Source of the DNA: Bradyrhizobium sp. LTSP849
GTDB taxonomy: Bacteria; Pseudomonadota; Alphaproteobacteria; Rhizobiales; Xanthobacteraceae
Assembly: GCF_000938255.1 (NCBI RefSeq)
Contig: NZ_JYMR01000056.1
Span: forward strand, 253,192-317,191
Reading direction: 5' to 3'
DNA length: 64,000 nt
Below the pieces are notes generated by a model. The model was not told the origin of the DNA, searched no databases, and saw only the letters and a program-made list of their open reading frames with translations. Made by a program: the position numbers and the translations under genes. The number at the start of each line of letters is the position of its first letter. The stretch's first letter is position 1. Shown here piece after piece: positions 26,946-34,522 of this stretch.

Positions 26946-28054
26946 GAAGTCGCTCCGATCACGCCCTCGACGAGATAGTCCATCTTCTCCAGTTCGGGAT
27001 CCTTCTGGCCCCGATCGGTGCCGGCTGGGATCACCGTCTTGCCCTTGTTGTCGACCAGTCCTCCCTTGAAGATGGCGTAGCCCTCAGCCGACAGGAACTT
27101 GGCCTTGACCTCGTCGGCGTGCTTGCGCGCCTCGGCGGAGACAGCCTCGCCATAGGGCGAGGTCTTGACGATCTCTTCCTTGAGGCCGCCGCGATAGAAA
27201 TTCGGGATGGTCTCGCCGGCGGCGATCATCTTGACGAATTTCGGATAGAGCGCTTCCCAGTTCCACTCGGCGCCGGTGAGATAGGCCTTCGGTGCCAGCG
27301 GCGACTGGTTGACGTGATAGCCGCACACCATGGCGCCGCGGCGTGCCGCGTTCTCGACCATGGTCTTCGGTCCGTCGACGTGGCAGGTGAGCACATCGAC
27401 GCCCTGGTCGATCAGGCTGTTGGTGGCCTCGGCTTCCTTGACTGGCATCGACCAGTCACCGGTGAAGATCACCTGCGTGGTGGCCTTCGGATTGGCGAGC
27501 TTGGCGCCGAGCGCGAAAGCGTTGATGTTGCGCAGCACCTGCGGGATTGGTTTCGCCGCGACGAAGCCGAGCTTGCCGGTCTTGGAGGTGTAGCCGGCGA
27601 TGATGCCCGAGATGTACTGGGCTTCGTCGATATAGCCGAAATAGCTGCCGGCGTTCTTCGGATCCTTGTCGCTCCACAGGCCGCCGCAGTGCTCGAAGCG
27701 CAGCTTTGGGAACTTGTTGGCCATCTTGATCATGTGCGGATTGTAGTAACCGAACGAGGTCGGGAAGAGCAGGCTGGCGCCGTCGAGATTGATCATGGAC
27801 TCGATGGTCTTCTCGACCGCATCGGTCTCCGGTACCTTCTCTTCCTCGACGACCTTGAGACCGGGAATCTTCTTCAGTGCTGCGGCGCCCTGCGCATGCG
27901 CCTGGTTGTAGCCGTAGTCATCGCGCGAGCCGACATAGATGAAGCCGATGGTGGTGTCGGCCGCCAAAGCCGGGCGGGCGCCGGCCGCCGCGCCGAGGGT
28001 GAGGGCCGCGCCGCCCTGCAACACGTGCCGTCGTGAAATCCTGCCAAAATCCAT
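26942..28054 (-). CDS. BMP family ABC transporter substrate-binding protein (system 2)
   Basis: A 370-aa protein that begins MDFGRISRRHVLQGGAALTL, a twin-arginine-type signal, so it is probably exported folded. The BMP motifs are TIGFIYVGSRDDYGYNQAHAQG, LLFPTSFGYYNPHM (about 98) and QVLRNINAFALGAKLANP. It differs clearly from the system 1 binding protein in length of loops and cysteine content. As first gene of the operon with an embedded biuret-hydrolase-like enzyme, it may bind a ureide or biuret-like ligand rather than a nucleoside. That is inference. Confidence 0.86.
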   Translation of the reverse strand: MDFGRISRRHVLQGGAALTLGAAAGARPALAADTTIGFIYVGSRDDYGYNQAHAQGAAALKKIPGLKVVEEEKVPETDAVEKTIESMINLDGASLLFPTSFGYYNPHMIKMANKFPKLRFEHCGGLWSDKDPKNAGSYFGYIDEAQYISGIIAGYTSKTGKLGFVAAKPIPQVLRNINAFALGAKLANPKATTQVIFTGDWSMPVKEAEATNSLIDQGVDVLTCHVDGPKTMVENAARRGAMVCGYHVNQSPLAPKAYLTGAEWNWEALYPKFVKMIAAGETIPNFYRGGLKEEIVKTSPYGEAVSAEARKHADEVKAKFLSAEGYAIFKGGLVDNKGKTVIPAGTDRGQKDPELEKMDYLVEGVIGATS

Positions 28055-28438
28055 TGGTTGCTCCCTTGGCGGCTGCACCGCCGTGATTTCGCGGCTGCGC
28101 CGGTCTGGCGGAGCCCGGAACAAGATGTCGCAAGCTTCGTGCCAGAGGCTAGGAAGCGTGCATATCTTTCTAAGTATTTGAATTATTTATTTATATCACG
28201 TTCTCGAATCTTGATGAGGAAATCAGCAGATCAAATTTTGAGCAGTATCTTATCATTGTATGCAATTGAGTTAAGCAGCCTTAACCAGCACGCGTGTGCA
28301 TTGCGATGCCCGGACCGTCTGCTGCTTGGCGCATTCATGCTAACCAGTCGCTGATTTGGGACGGGCGCCAGCCGAGCGATTTCGCTGGCACCGAACTTGT
28401 ATCGATTGTCGTCACGATCGCCGCGCGCGGTCTCCAGG
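28055..28438. other. AT-rich divergent promoter region
   Basis: 384 bp between the binding-protein gene (minus) and the amidohydrolase gene (plus). The stretch 28160-28275 is strikingly AT-rich against the surrounding GC-rich DNA. GTTAAG-CAGC-CTTAAC at 28270-28285 is a perfect 6-bp dyad and a candidate operator. Nothing coding is convincing. Confidence 0.5.
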
Positions 28439-29713
28439 ATGGAAAGCTCGACCGAGATGGGTGCTGCCGCCGTTCAAGATGTATCGCTCGGCAAGGAGAT
28501 CGTTCGCCGCATCGACGAGCTCGGTGCGATTTCGGAAGAACCCGGCAAGCTTACCCGCATTTATCTCAGCAAGGAGCTGCGCACGGCTTCGGACCTCATC
28601 CTCGGCTGGATGCGCGAGGCCGGCATGAGCGCGCATCTCGACGCGATCGGCAATGTCTGCGGCCGTTACGAGGGCGAGCGGCCGGGTACGCCCTGCCTGA
28701 TGCTCGGCTCGCACTACGACACTGTGCGCGATGCCGGCAAATGGGATGGGCCGCTGGGCGTGATCACGGCGATCGCCTGCGTCGCCGATCTCAACCGCCG
28801 CGGCAAGCGCCTGCCGTTTGCCATCGAAGTCGTCGGCTTTGCCGACGAGGAGGGCGTGCGCTTCGCCTCGACGCTGATTGGCAGCCGCGCGCTGGCCGGC
28901 ACCTTTGATGAGAGCGCTTTGAGTACGCGCGACCGCGACGGTGTCTCGATGCGCGATGCCCTCGTGCAGTTCGGCCTCGATCCTGATCATATCGGCGCAG
29001 CGGCGCGGGCTCGGCGCGAGCTGCTTGCCTATCTCGAATTGCACATCGAGCAGGGGCCGGTTCTCGAAGCACAGAATCTGCCGGTTGGCGTGGTCACAGC
29101 GATCGCTGGCGCAACGCGGCTTGCGGCACGGCTGACCGGCATGGCCGGCCACGCCGGCACGGTGCCGATGGCGCTGCGCCGTGACGCGCTCGCCGGCGCG
29201 GCCGAGTGCATTGGCGCGATCGAGCAGTTCTGCCGGACCGACGAGGGCGGGCTGGTCGGCACTGTCGGCTACATTCAAGCGAGGCCCGGTGCGACCAATG
29301 TCATTCCAGGCGAGGTGTCGTTCACCATCGACATGCGCGCGCCGACCGACATGCATCGCAAGCGCGCGGTGGCTGACGTCGTCCGCCAGATCGAGGCGAT
29401 CGCAAAGCGTCGGCAACTGGCGCTTCAGCTCGACGTCACCCATGAGAATCGCACCGCGCCTTGCGCGCCCTGGCTCAAGCAGCAGATCGCACAGGCGATC
29501 GCCGCAGAAGGTTTTGGTGTGTTCGAGCTGCCGAGCGGGGCGGGGCATGACGGCATGGCAATGATCGACATTGCCGACGTCGGCATGATTTTCGTGCGCT
29601 GCCGCGGCGGCATCAGCCATCACCCGGACGAGCACGTCGAGTTCGCCGACGCCGATGCTGGCGCGCGGGTCCTGCTCAGGGTGATCGAGAATTTCAGGCC
29701 GCGGGAAGCGTAA
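28439..29713 (+). CDS. allantoate amidohydrolase-type M20 metallohydrolase
   Basis: A 424-aa enzyme of the hydantoinase/carbamoylase family. Zinc ligands are visible in LGSHYDTV (His, Asp, about residue 93), GFADEEGVRF (Glu-Glu, about 130), YLELHIEQGPVLE (His, about 195) and GGISHHPDEHVE (late His). TGMAGHAGTVPMALRRDA and PGATNVIPGEVSFTIDMRAP are the usual dimerisation-domain motifs. Candidates are allantoate amidohydrolase (AllC), ureidoglycolate hydrolase or N-carbamoyl amino acid hydrolase; context favours allantoate. The start is either ATG 28439 or ATG 28457, and neither has a strong ribosome binding site. Confidence 0.83.
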   Translation: MESSTEMGAAAVQDVSLGKEIVRRIDELGAISEEPGKLTRIYLSKELRTASDLILGWMREAGMSAHLDAIGNVCGRYEGERPGTPCLMLGSHYDTVRDAGKWDGPLGVITAIACVADLNRRGKRLPFAIEVVGFADEEGVRFASTLIGSRALAGTFDESALSTRDRDGVSMRDALVQFGLDPDHIGAAARARRELLAYLELHIEQGPVLEAQNLPVGVVTAIAGATRLAARLTGMAGHAGTVPMALRRDALAGAAECIGAIEQFCRTDEGGLVGTVGYIQARPGATNVIPGEVSFTIDMRAPTDMHRKRAVADVVRQIEAIAKRRQLALQLDVTHENRTAPCAPWLKQQIAQAIAAEGFGVFELPSGAGHDGMAMIDIADVGMIFVRCRGGISHHPDEHVEFADADAGARVLLRVIENFRPREA

Positions 29714-29811
29714 GCCGGGCCCGCAAGTCACCGGGTAGAGATACGAATCAGGCAGGTCTAGAATAGTGACGGCTCACCGCCGCGATCACGAGACATCATT
29801 CGACGACGCAC

Positions 29812-31185
29812 ATGAACAGCGACATCCCTTTTTCATCCCATCGCGATAACCGGTTTTACCAGGGCTTGACGGCGACCTTCGTCGCCAACGCCCTTCAGGC
29901 GGTCAATTTTCTCGGCGATCGATTCCTGAGAAAGCCGCATCATGTATCGTCGGCCATCGAGGACCTTTACCGGCACTCGATGGACAGCGCTTTTTCGGTG
30001 ACTGAGTCCTTTCTCGTCACGGGGGCGCCGCACGCATCCGCATATTATCCGCGCGACTTCGCCTGGTTCTATCCCGACGTCCTCGACCCCGCGACCATCA
30101 TGGATGCGCAGGATGCGGTCCGGCGGGCCCGGCTGCTCGAAAAGAGCGTCCGTCTCTTGCTGGAGGCGGTTCGCGCCAACGTCGTCACGACGACCATTGT
30201 TCCGGCGGGACGCGGCCGGTATCTCGGCGTGAACTATTTCTCGCGCCCCTCGGATACGCTGCTCGGCATTCTTGCCGGCCTTCAGCAGATGATTTCTGCC
30301 GACCAGAGAGCGTCGTCCTATCTGGCGATGTCGCAATGTGCGCATGCCGGCCGTCTGTTGCTGGCCGAATATGGCGTCGACCTGAAATGGGCGATATTGC
30401 AGCTCGCCGGCGAACTCGAGCCGTTCGATCATGACGGCGCCAGGTATCTGCTTTGCGATGTCAGCGCACCTCGTTCTGCGGCAACTGACACCCGGGCCGA
30501 GCGCAGGCGCTTTGTCACCAATGCGTGTGTCTACACGACGTTTGCGTGGGGCGTGCAACTCGGAGTCGTCGGCGAAAACGAGCTGAAGCGGCTGCTCGGG
30601 CGCGACCTCTCACAGTACAAGCAAGAGCTTCTCCGACTGTTCGGCAAGGACGGTTATGTCAGGCATTCCCTGGATAGCCCGGCAGGTTCGCCGGCATCGT
30701 CCATCGCCCTGGATTTCGTCAGCGTGCATCAGGGATTTTGGGATCTGAGCGAGGCGAGCGAGCGCGCGTTGTTTGCGGCCACGACGGATCTGGTTATCGC
30801 CGAACCACGCTTTCGCATCCCCAGCACATTCCACTTCCTGGTGTCAGCGGATAATCCGCGGAACAAGATGATCCACAAGATTGCAGCGCCCGCCTATCAG
30901 GGACGTTCCTCCTGGCCGACGTTCAACGTCGAATTTGCCGATCGCATGTTGGACTATGATGAATTCTCAGGGAGCGATACCTATCGTGCCTACGCCCAGG
31001 GAATATTGAAGGACATTCGCACCGCGACCGAAGTCCACGGCGGATATCAGGAGCTGATCTCGGAGAGAGGCCTGAAATATCGCACCTGGGCCTACAAGGG
31101 CGCCGTGGCTCACTCCTGGTTTCCGCGTTTCTTGTCCGTCTGGAGCAGGGCGTTTGAAACGCCCTTGCTCCATTGGAATGATTGA
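29812..31185 (+). CDS. uncharacterised 457-aa protein, possible six-hairpin glycosidase fold
   Basis: A soluble protein with no signal peptide or membrane segment. I do not recognise a family with confidence. The segments ASAYYPRDFAWFYPDVLDP (about 75-95), GRGRYLGVNYFSRPSDTLLGIL and the end HGGYQELISERGLKYRTWAYKGAVAHSW resemble the repeating aromatic/acidic motifs of (alpha/alpha)6-barrel glycoside hydrolases, which is only a fold hint. It stands alone, 98 bp after the amidohydrolase gene on the same strand and tail-to-tail with dctA (10 bp). Codon use looks ordinary for the window. Confidence 0.6.
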   Translation: MNSDIPFSSHRDNRFYQGLTATFVANALQAVNFLGDRFLRKPHHVSSAIEDLYRHSMDSAFSVTESFLVTGAPHASAYYPRDFAWFYPDVLDPATIMDAQDAVRRARLLEKSVRLLLEAVRANVVTTTIVPAGRGRYLGVNYFSRPSDTLLGILAGLQQMISADQRASSYLAMSQCAHAGRLLLAEYGVDLKWAILQLAGELEPFDHDGARYLLCDVSAPRSAATDTRAERRRFVTNACVYTTFAWGVQLGVVGENELKRLLGRDLSQYKQELLRLFGKDGYVRHSLDSPAGSPASSIALDFVSVHQGFWDLSEASERALFAATTDLVIAEPRFRIPSTFHFLVSADNPRNKMIHKIAAPAYQGRSSWPTFNVEFADRMLDYDEFSGSDTYRAYAQGILKDIRTATEVHGGYQELISERGLKYRTWAYKGAVAHSWFPRFLSVWSRAFETPLLHWND

Positions 31186-31195
31186 CCCGCGAACG

Positions 31196-32515
31196 CTACC
31201 CCGCCGTCACGTCGACCAACTCGCCGCCTTCGAGCACCTTGGCCGCCTTGGCGCGGTCGAGGTCGCCCTCCCAGGCGGCGACAACGACAGTCGCCACGCA
31301 ATTGCCGATGAGGTTGCCCATGGCGCGGGCCATGCCGATGAACCAGTCGACCGAGAGCACCAGCACGAGGCCGATCGCGGGAATGCTCGGCACGGCGTTC
31401 AGTGTTGCAGCCAGGATCACGATCGCCGAGCCCGGCACGCCATGCGCGCCTTTCGACGTGATCAGGGACACGCCGAGCACCAGCAGGAGATCGCCGAACG
31501 ACAGCGGCGTGTTGGTCGCCTGCGCGATGAACACGACGGCCAGCGTCAGGTAGATCGAGAAGGCGTCGAGATTGAAGGAATAGCCGGTCGGAATCACGAG
31601 TCCGACGACGGAATCCTTCACGCCCATCCGCTCCAGCTTCTTCATGATCTGCGGCAGCACGGCGTCGGAGGACGCGGTCGCGAGCACGATGGTGAGCTCT
31701 TCGCGCAGGTAGGAGAGGAACTTGAGGATGTTGATTCCGGCGAGCGCCATCACGCTGCCGAGCACGCCGAGCACGAAGATGCCGACCGAGACGTAGAACA
31801 GCATCACCAGCGAGACGAGCTGCTTCAGCGAGCCGATGCCGTATTTGCCGACGGTGTAGGCGACCGCGCCGAGCACGCCAAGTGGCGCAACGCGAACGAT
31901 AAGCCCCATGACTCGGAACAGCACGGTCGAGGCGGCGTCGATGATCGAGGTGATGAGCTTGCCCTTCTCGCCCCCGACCAGCGCGAGGCCGACACCGAAC
32001 AGGATCGCAAAGAACAGCACCTGGAGCACGTCGTTGCGCGACAGCGCATCGAACGAAGTGCTGGGGATCACGTTGAGCAAGAAAGCGCCGACGCCCGCGC
32101 CTTGCAGCTTGTGGGCGTTGTCGGCGTAGGTGTTGAGCGCCTTGGCATCCAGCGTCGACGTATCGATGTTCATGCCGTGGCCGGGGCCGAAGATGTAGGC
32201 GAGGATGAGCCCGACCACGAGTGCCACGGTGGTCATCACCTCGAAATAGAGCAGCGCCTTGACGCCGACCCGGCCGACCTTCTTGAGGTCGCCTGCGCCG
32301 GCAATGCCGTGGACGACGACGCAGAACACGATCGGCGCCACGATCATCGAGATCAGCTTCAGGAAGGCGTCGCTGAGGATCTTGAGGCTGATGGCGAAAT
32401 CCGGCGTGGCTACGCCGAGAATGATGCCAAGGATCAGCGCTGCCAGAACCTGGACGAACAGCGAAGTATAAAGCGGCTTGCGCTCGGCGGCCGGGGCCGC
32501 GGCAATGGTCGACAT
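31196..32515 (-). CDS. dctA: C4-dicarboxylate:cation symporter DctA
   Basis: A 439-aa DAACS-family carrier with eight helices and two re-entrant loops. Diagnostic stretches are FLKLISMIVAPIVFCVVVHGI (about 52), ATASSDAVLPQIMKKL (serine-rich hairpin, about 275), GLVIPTGYSFNLDAFSIYLTL (NMDGT-like motif) and DWFIGMARAMGNLIGNCVATVVV (about 390). It imports succinate, malate or fumarate with protons. GGGGGAG precedes the ATG. It lies 86 bp downstream of the formamidase gene on the same strand, possibly one transcript. Confidence 0.92.
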   Translation of the reverse strand: MSTIAAAPAAERKPLYTSLFVQVLAALILGIILGVATPDFAISLKILSDAFLKLISMIVAPIVFCVVVHGIAGAGDLKKVGRVGVKALLYFEVMTTVALVVGLILAYIFGPGHGMNIDTSTLDAKALNTYADNAHKLQGAGVGAFLLNVIPSTSFDALSRNDVLQVLFFAILFGVGLALVGGEKGKLITSIIDAASTVLFRVMGLIVRVAPLGVLGAVAYTVGKYGIGSLKQLVSLVMLFYVSVGIFVLGVLGSVMALAGINILKFLSYLREELTIVLATASSDAVLPQIMKKLERMGVKDSVVGLVIPTGYSFNLDAFSIYLTLAVVFIAQATNTPLSFGDLLLVLGVSLITSKGAHGVPGSAIVILAATLNAVPSIPAIGLVLVLSVDWFIGMARAMGNLIGNCVATVVVAAWEGDLDRAKAAKVLEGGELVDVTAG

Positions 32516-32601
32516 GGTGACTCCCCCGTTTCAACGACGTCCTGAACGGCAAAAAGGAGCAACAACCGTGCCAGAATGTCGCGGGATTTGCCGAAAATGG
32601 C

Positions 32602-33615
32602 CTATTCGGCCGCTTTCGCTGTCCTGCCGAACATCCGCGTCGGCGCCGGGAAGCCACAGGACGTGCCGTCGGTGACTTTGACCTGATCTTCCCACGGCAG
32701 GCGGAAGGTGCCGGCGACCATGTCCTGCATGAAGGTATAGGGACAATCCATCGCGCCGCCCTTCACGGCGACGTAGCCGCGGTGCCAGAGCTGGTAGATG
32801 TTGTTCTCGACGCCCCAATTGATGCGGGCCTCGCGCACGAGATCGGGCCGCACCTCGGCGGTGATGATCTCGTCGGCGCGGCCATTGGTGCCGTGCGCGA
32901 GCACGCTTCCGTCGAAATTGACGATCATGCCTTCGCCCATGGAATCGAACGAGCCGTCAGAGCCGCACATGCAGACATTCGCGGTCACCATCAGGTTCTG
33001 GAACGAATTGGCCTGATTGGTGAAGCGCCAGGATTCGCGGATCGGCGCGGTATAGCCGGCGGTGCGGATCATGATCTCCGCGCCCTTGTAGGCGCATTCC
33101 CGCGCCATCTCCGGAAACATGCCGTCATGGCAGATGATCAGCGCGATCTTCGCGCCGTTCGGACCCTCGATCACGGGAATGCCGATGTCGCCGGGCTCCC
33201 ACGGTTCGACCGGAATCCAGGGATGGAGCTTGCGGTAGTAGAGCTTGATCTCGCCGTGGTCGTCGATGATCAGGCCGGAATTGTAGGGATTGCCGTGCGG
33301 GTTGAACTCCATGATGGAGAAGCAGCCCCAGATCTTGTTGTCGATGCAGGCTTTCTTGAAAGCCGCGACCTCGGGCCCGTCGAGCCGGCACATGATCTCG
33401 GGATTGGTGTCCATCGTGAGGCCGTGCAGCGAATATTCGGGGAATACCACCAGATCCATGGTGGAGAGATTGCGGCGGGCCTTGCCGACCATCCAGGCGA
33501 TGCGCTCGGTCTGCTTCGCGAGATCGGCCCGGGTCACGACGTTCGGCAGTTGCAACTGCACGAGCCCGATGACCACGCCCTCAGGCGATTTGTTCAATCC
33601 GCCAAGTCCGTTCAT
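32602..33615 (-). CDS. amiF: formamidase (nitrilase-superfamily amidase)
   Basis: A 337-aa nitrilase-superfamily enzyme with the catalytic triad Glu in VVFPEYSLHGL (about 60), Lys in YYRKLHPWIPVEPWEPGD (about 133) and Cys in LIICHDGMFPEMARE (about 166). The N-terminus NGLGGLNKSPEGVVIGLVQLQ and the end LPWEDQVKVTDGTSCGFP match AmiF formamidases (EC 3.5.1.49) more than aliphatic amidases AmiE. It hydrolyses formamide to formate and ammonia. The start at ATG 33615 follows AGGGAGCAG. It is divergent from the TetR gene. Confidence 0.88.
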   Translation of the reverse strand: MNGLGGLNKSPEGVVIGLVQLQLPNVVTRADLAKQTERIAWMVGKARRNLSTMDLVVFPEYSLHGLTMDTNPEIMCRLDGPEVAAFKKACIDNKIWGCFSIMEFNPHGNPYNSGLIIDDHGEIKLYYRKLHPWIPVEPWEPGDIGIPVIEGPNGAKIALIICHDGMFPEMARECAYKGAEIMIRTAGYTAPIRESWRFTNQANSFQNLMVTANVCMCGSDGSFDSMGEGMIVNFDGSVLAHGTNGRADEIITAEVRPDLVREARINWGVENNIYQLWHRGYVAVKGGAMDCPYTFMQDMVAGTFRLPWEDQVKVTDGTSCGFPAPTRMFGRTAKAAE

Positions 33616-33810
33616 GATCTGCTCCCTTGCCGTTCGCGCGGCGCCGTTGCGCGCTATTCGTTCGCGGACGAGCAAATCCGATTTTGGCGGCACGCAAAAG
33701 TCCATTTTTCAGGCTGGCAGGCGAAGTCGACCGTGCCTGCGCGGACCGTCGGTCGTCCCCGAAGCATGCCGACGCCCATTGTTGCAGCGCCGCGTGCCTC
33801 AAGTCTCGGC

Positions 33811-33847
33811 TTGACCCCCTAAATCGTCTGGTGTCAGACTTATGACA
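33811..33847 (+). promoter_or_regulatory. candidate promoter/operator of the TetR gene
   Basis: TTGACC at 33811 could be a -35 box. GTCTG-GTGT-CAGAC (33826-33839) and TGTCA-GACTTA-TGACA (33832-33847) are overlapping dyads ending at the TetR start codon. Autoregulation is likely for this family, but the exact operator is not determined. Confidence 0.4.
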
Positions 33848-34509
33848 TGAGTACAGCAAAGCGACATATCGCCAGCCTTCGCGACGAATATGCCGAGATG
33901 ACACGGCAGCGCATCGTTGCCGCCTTTGTCGAGACGCTGGAGGACGAGGCGGCTGACGACATCTCCATGGCCGCGGTGGCCAAGCGCGCGAAGGTGGCTG
34001 AGCGAACCATTTATCGGCACTTCAAGACCCGCGCGGAGCTGTTTGCGGCGGCCGGCGAATGGATCGAAGACAATGTCTTCAGCTATATTCCCTTCACGTC
34101 GCCCGACGAGTTGCCGGATATCTTCCGCAAGCTGTGCAAGCGGTTCGATCGCCATCCGCATCTGGCGCGCGCCATTGCGATGACGCGGGCGGGCCGCCGG
34201 GTGCGCGCCGGCTTCCGGCGGCACGTGATCGACCAGCATCACAAGGCGATGGCGCCGCTGGTGCGGCATCTCCCCGCGAAGGAGGTCCGCCAGGCAGAGG
34301 CGGTCGCATCTTATCTCAACAATGTGCTGGCCTGGAATGCGATGCGCGAGGACTTTGGCATGTCCAGCGCCGAGATCGCCGACGCGATCGAGTGGGCGCT
34401 CACGACGCTCTTGAAGGACGTCCGTCAGCGCGATGCCGCTGCGGCCCGCAGCGGCAAGACCGGCAAATCGCCGCGCAAGCGAAGCACGGCTGCGAAAGAG
34501 CAGGCGTAG
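33847..34509 (+). CDS. TetR family transcriptional regulator
   Basis: A 220-aa protein with an N-terminal TetR helix-turn-helix at about 22-68 (ISMAAVAKRAKVAERTIYRHFKTRAELF). It is followed by a helical ligand domain and a basic C-terminal tail ending RSGKTGKSPRKRSTAAKEQA. It is 13 bp upstream of the adenine deaminase-like gene and divergent from the formamidase gene, so it likely controls one or both, perhaps responding to a purine or amide. Its tail is unusually lysine-rich for the family. Confidence 0.87.
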   Translation: MSTAKRHIASLRDEYAEMTRQRIVAAFVETLEDEAADDISMAAVAKRAKVAERTIYRHFKTRAELFAAAGEWIEDNVFSYIPFTSPDELPDIFRKLCKRFDRHPHLARAIAMTRAGRRVRAGFRRHVIDQHHKAMAPLVRHLPAKEVRQAEAVASYLNNVLAWNAMREDFGMSSAEIADAIEWALTTLLKDVRQRDAAAARSGKTGKSPRKRSTAAKEQA

Positions 34510-34522
34510 AGAGAGGAAGGCG

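Noticed and set aside
31154-32545. A 463-aa plus-strand frame opposite dctA
   Set aside because: His/Asp-rich with no family features; antisense of a codon-biased gene.
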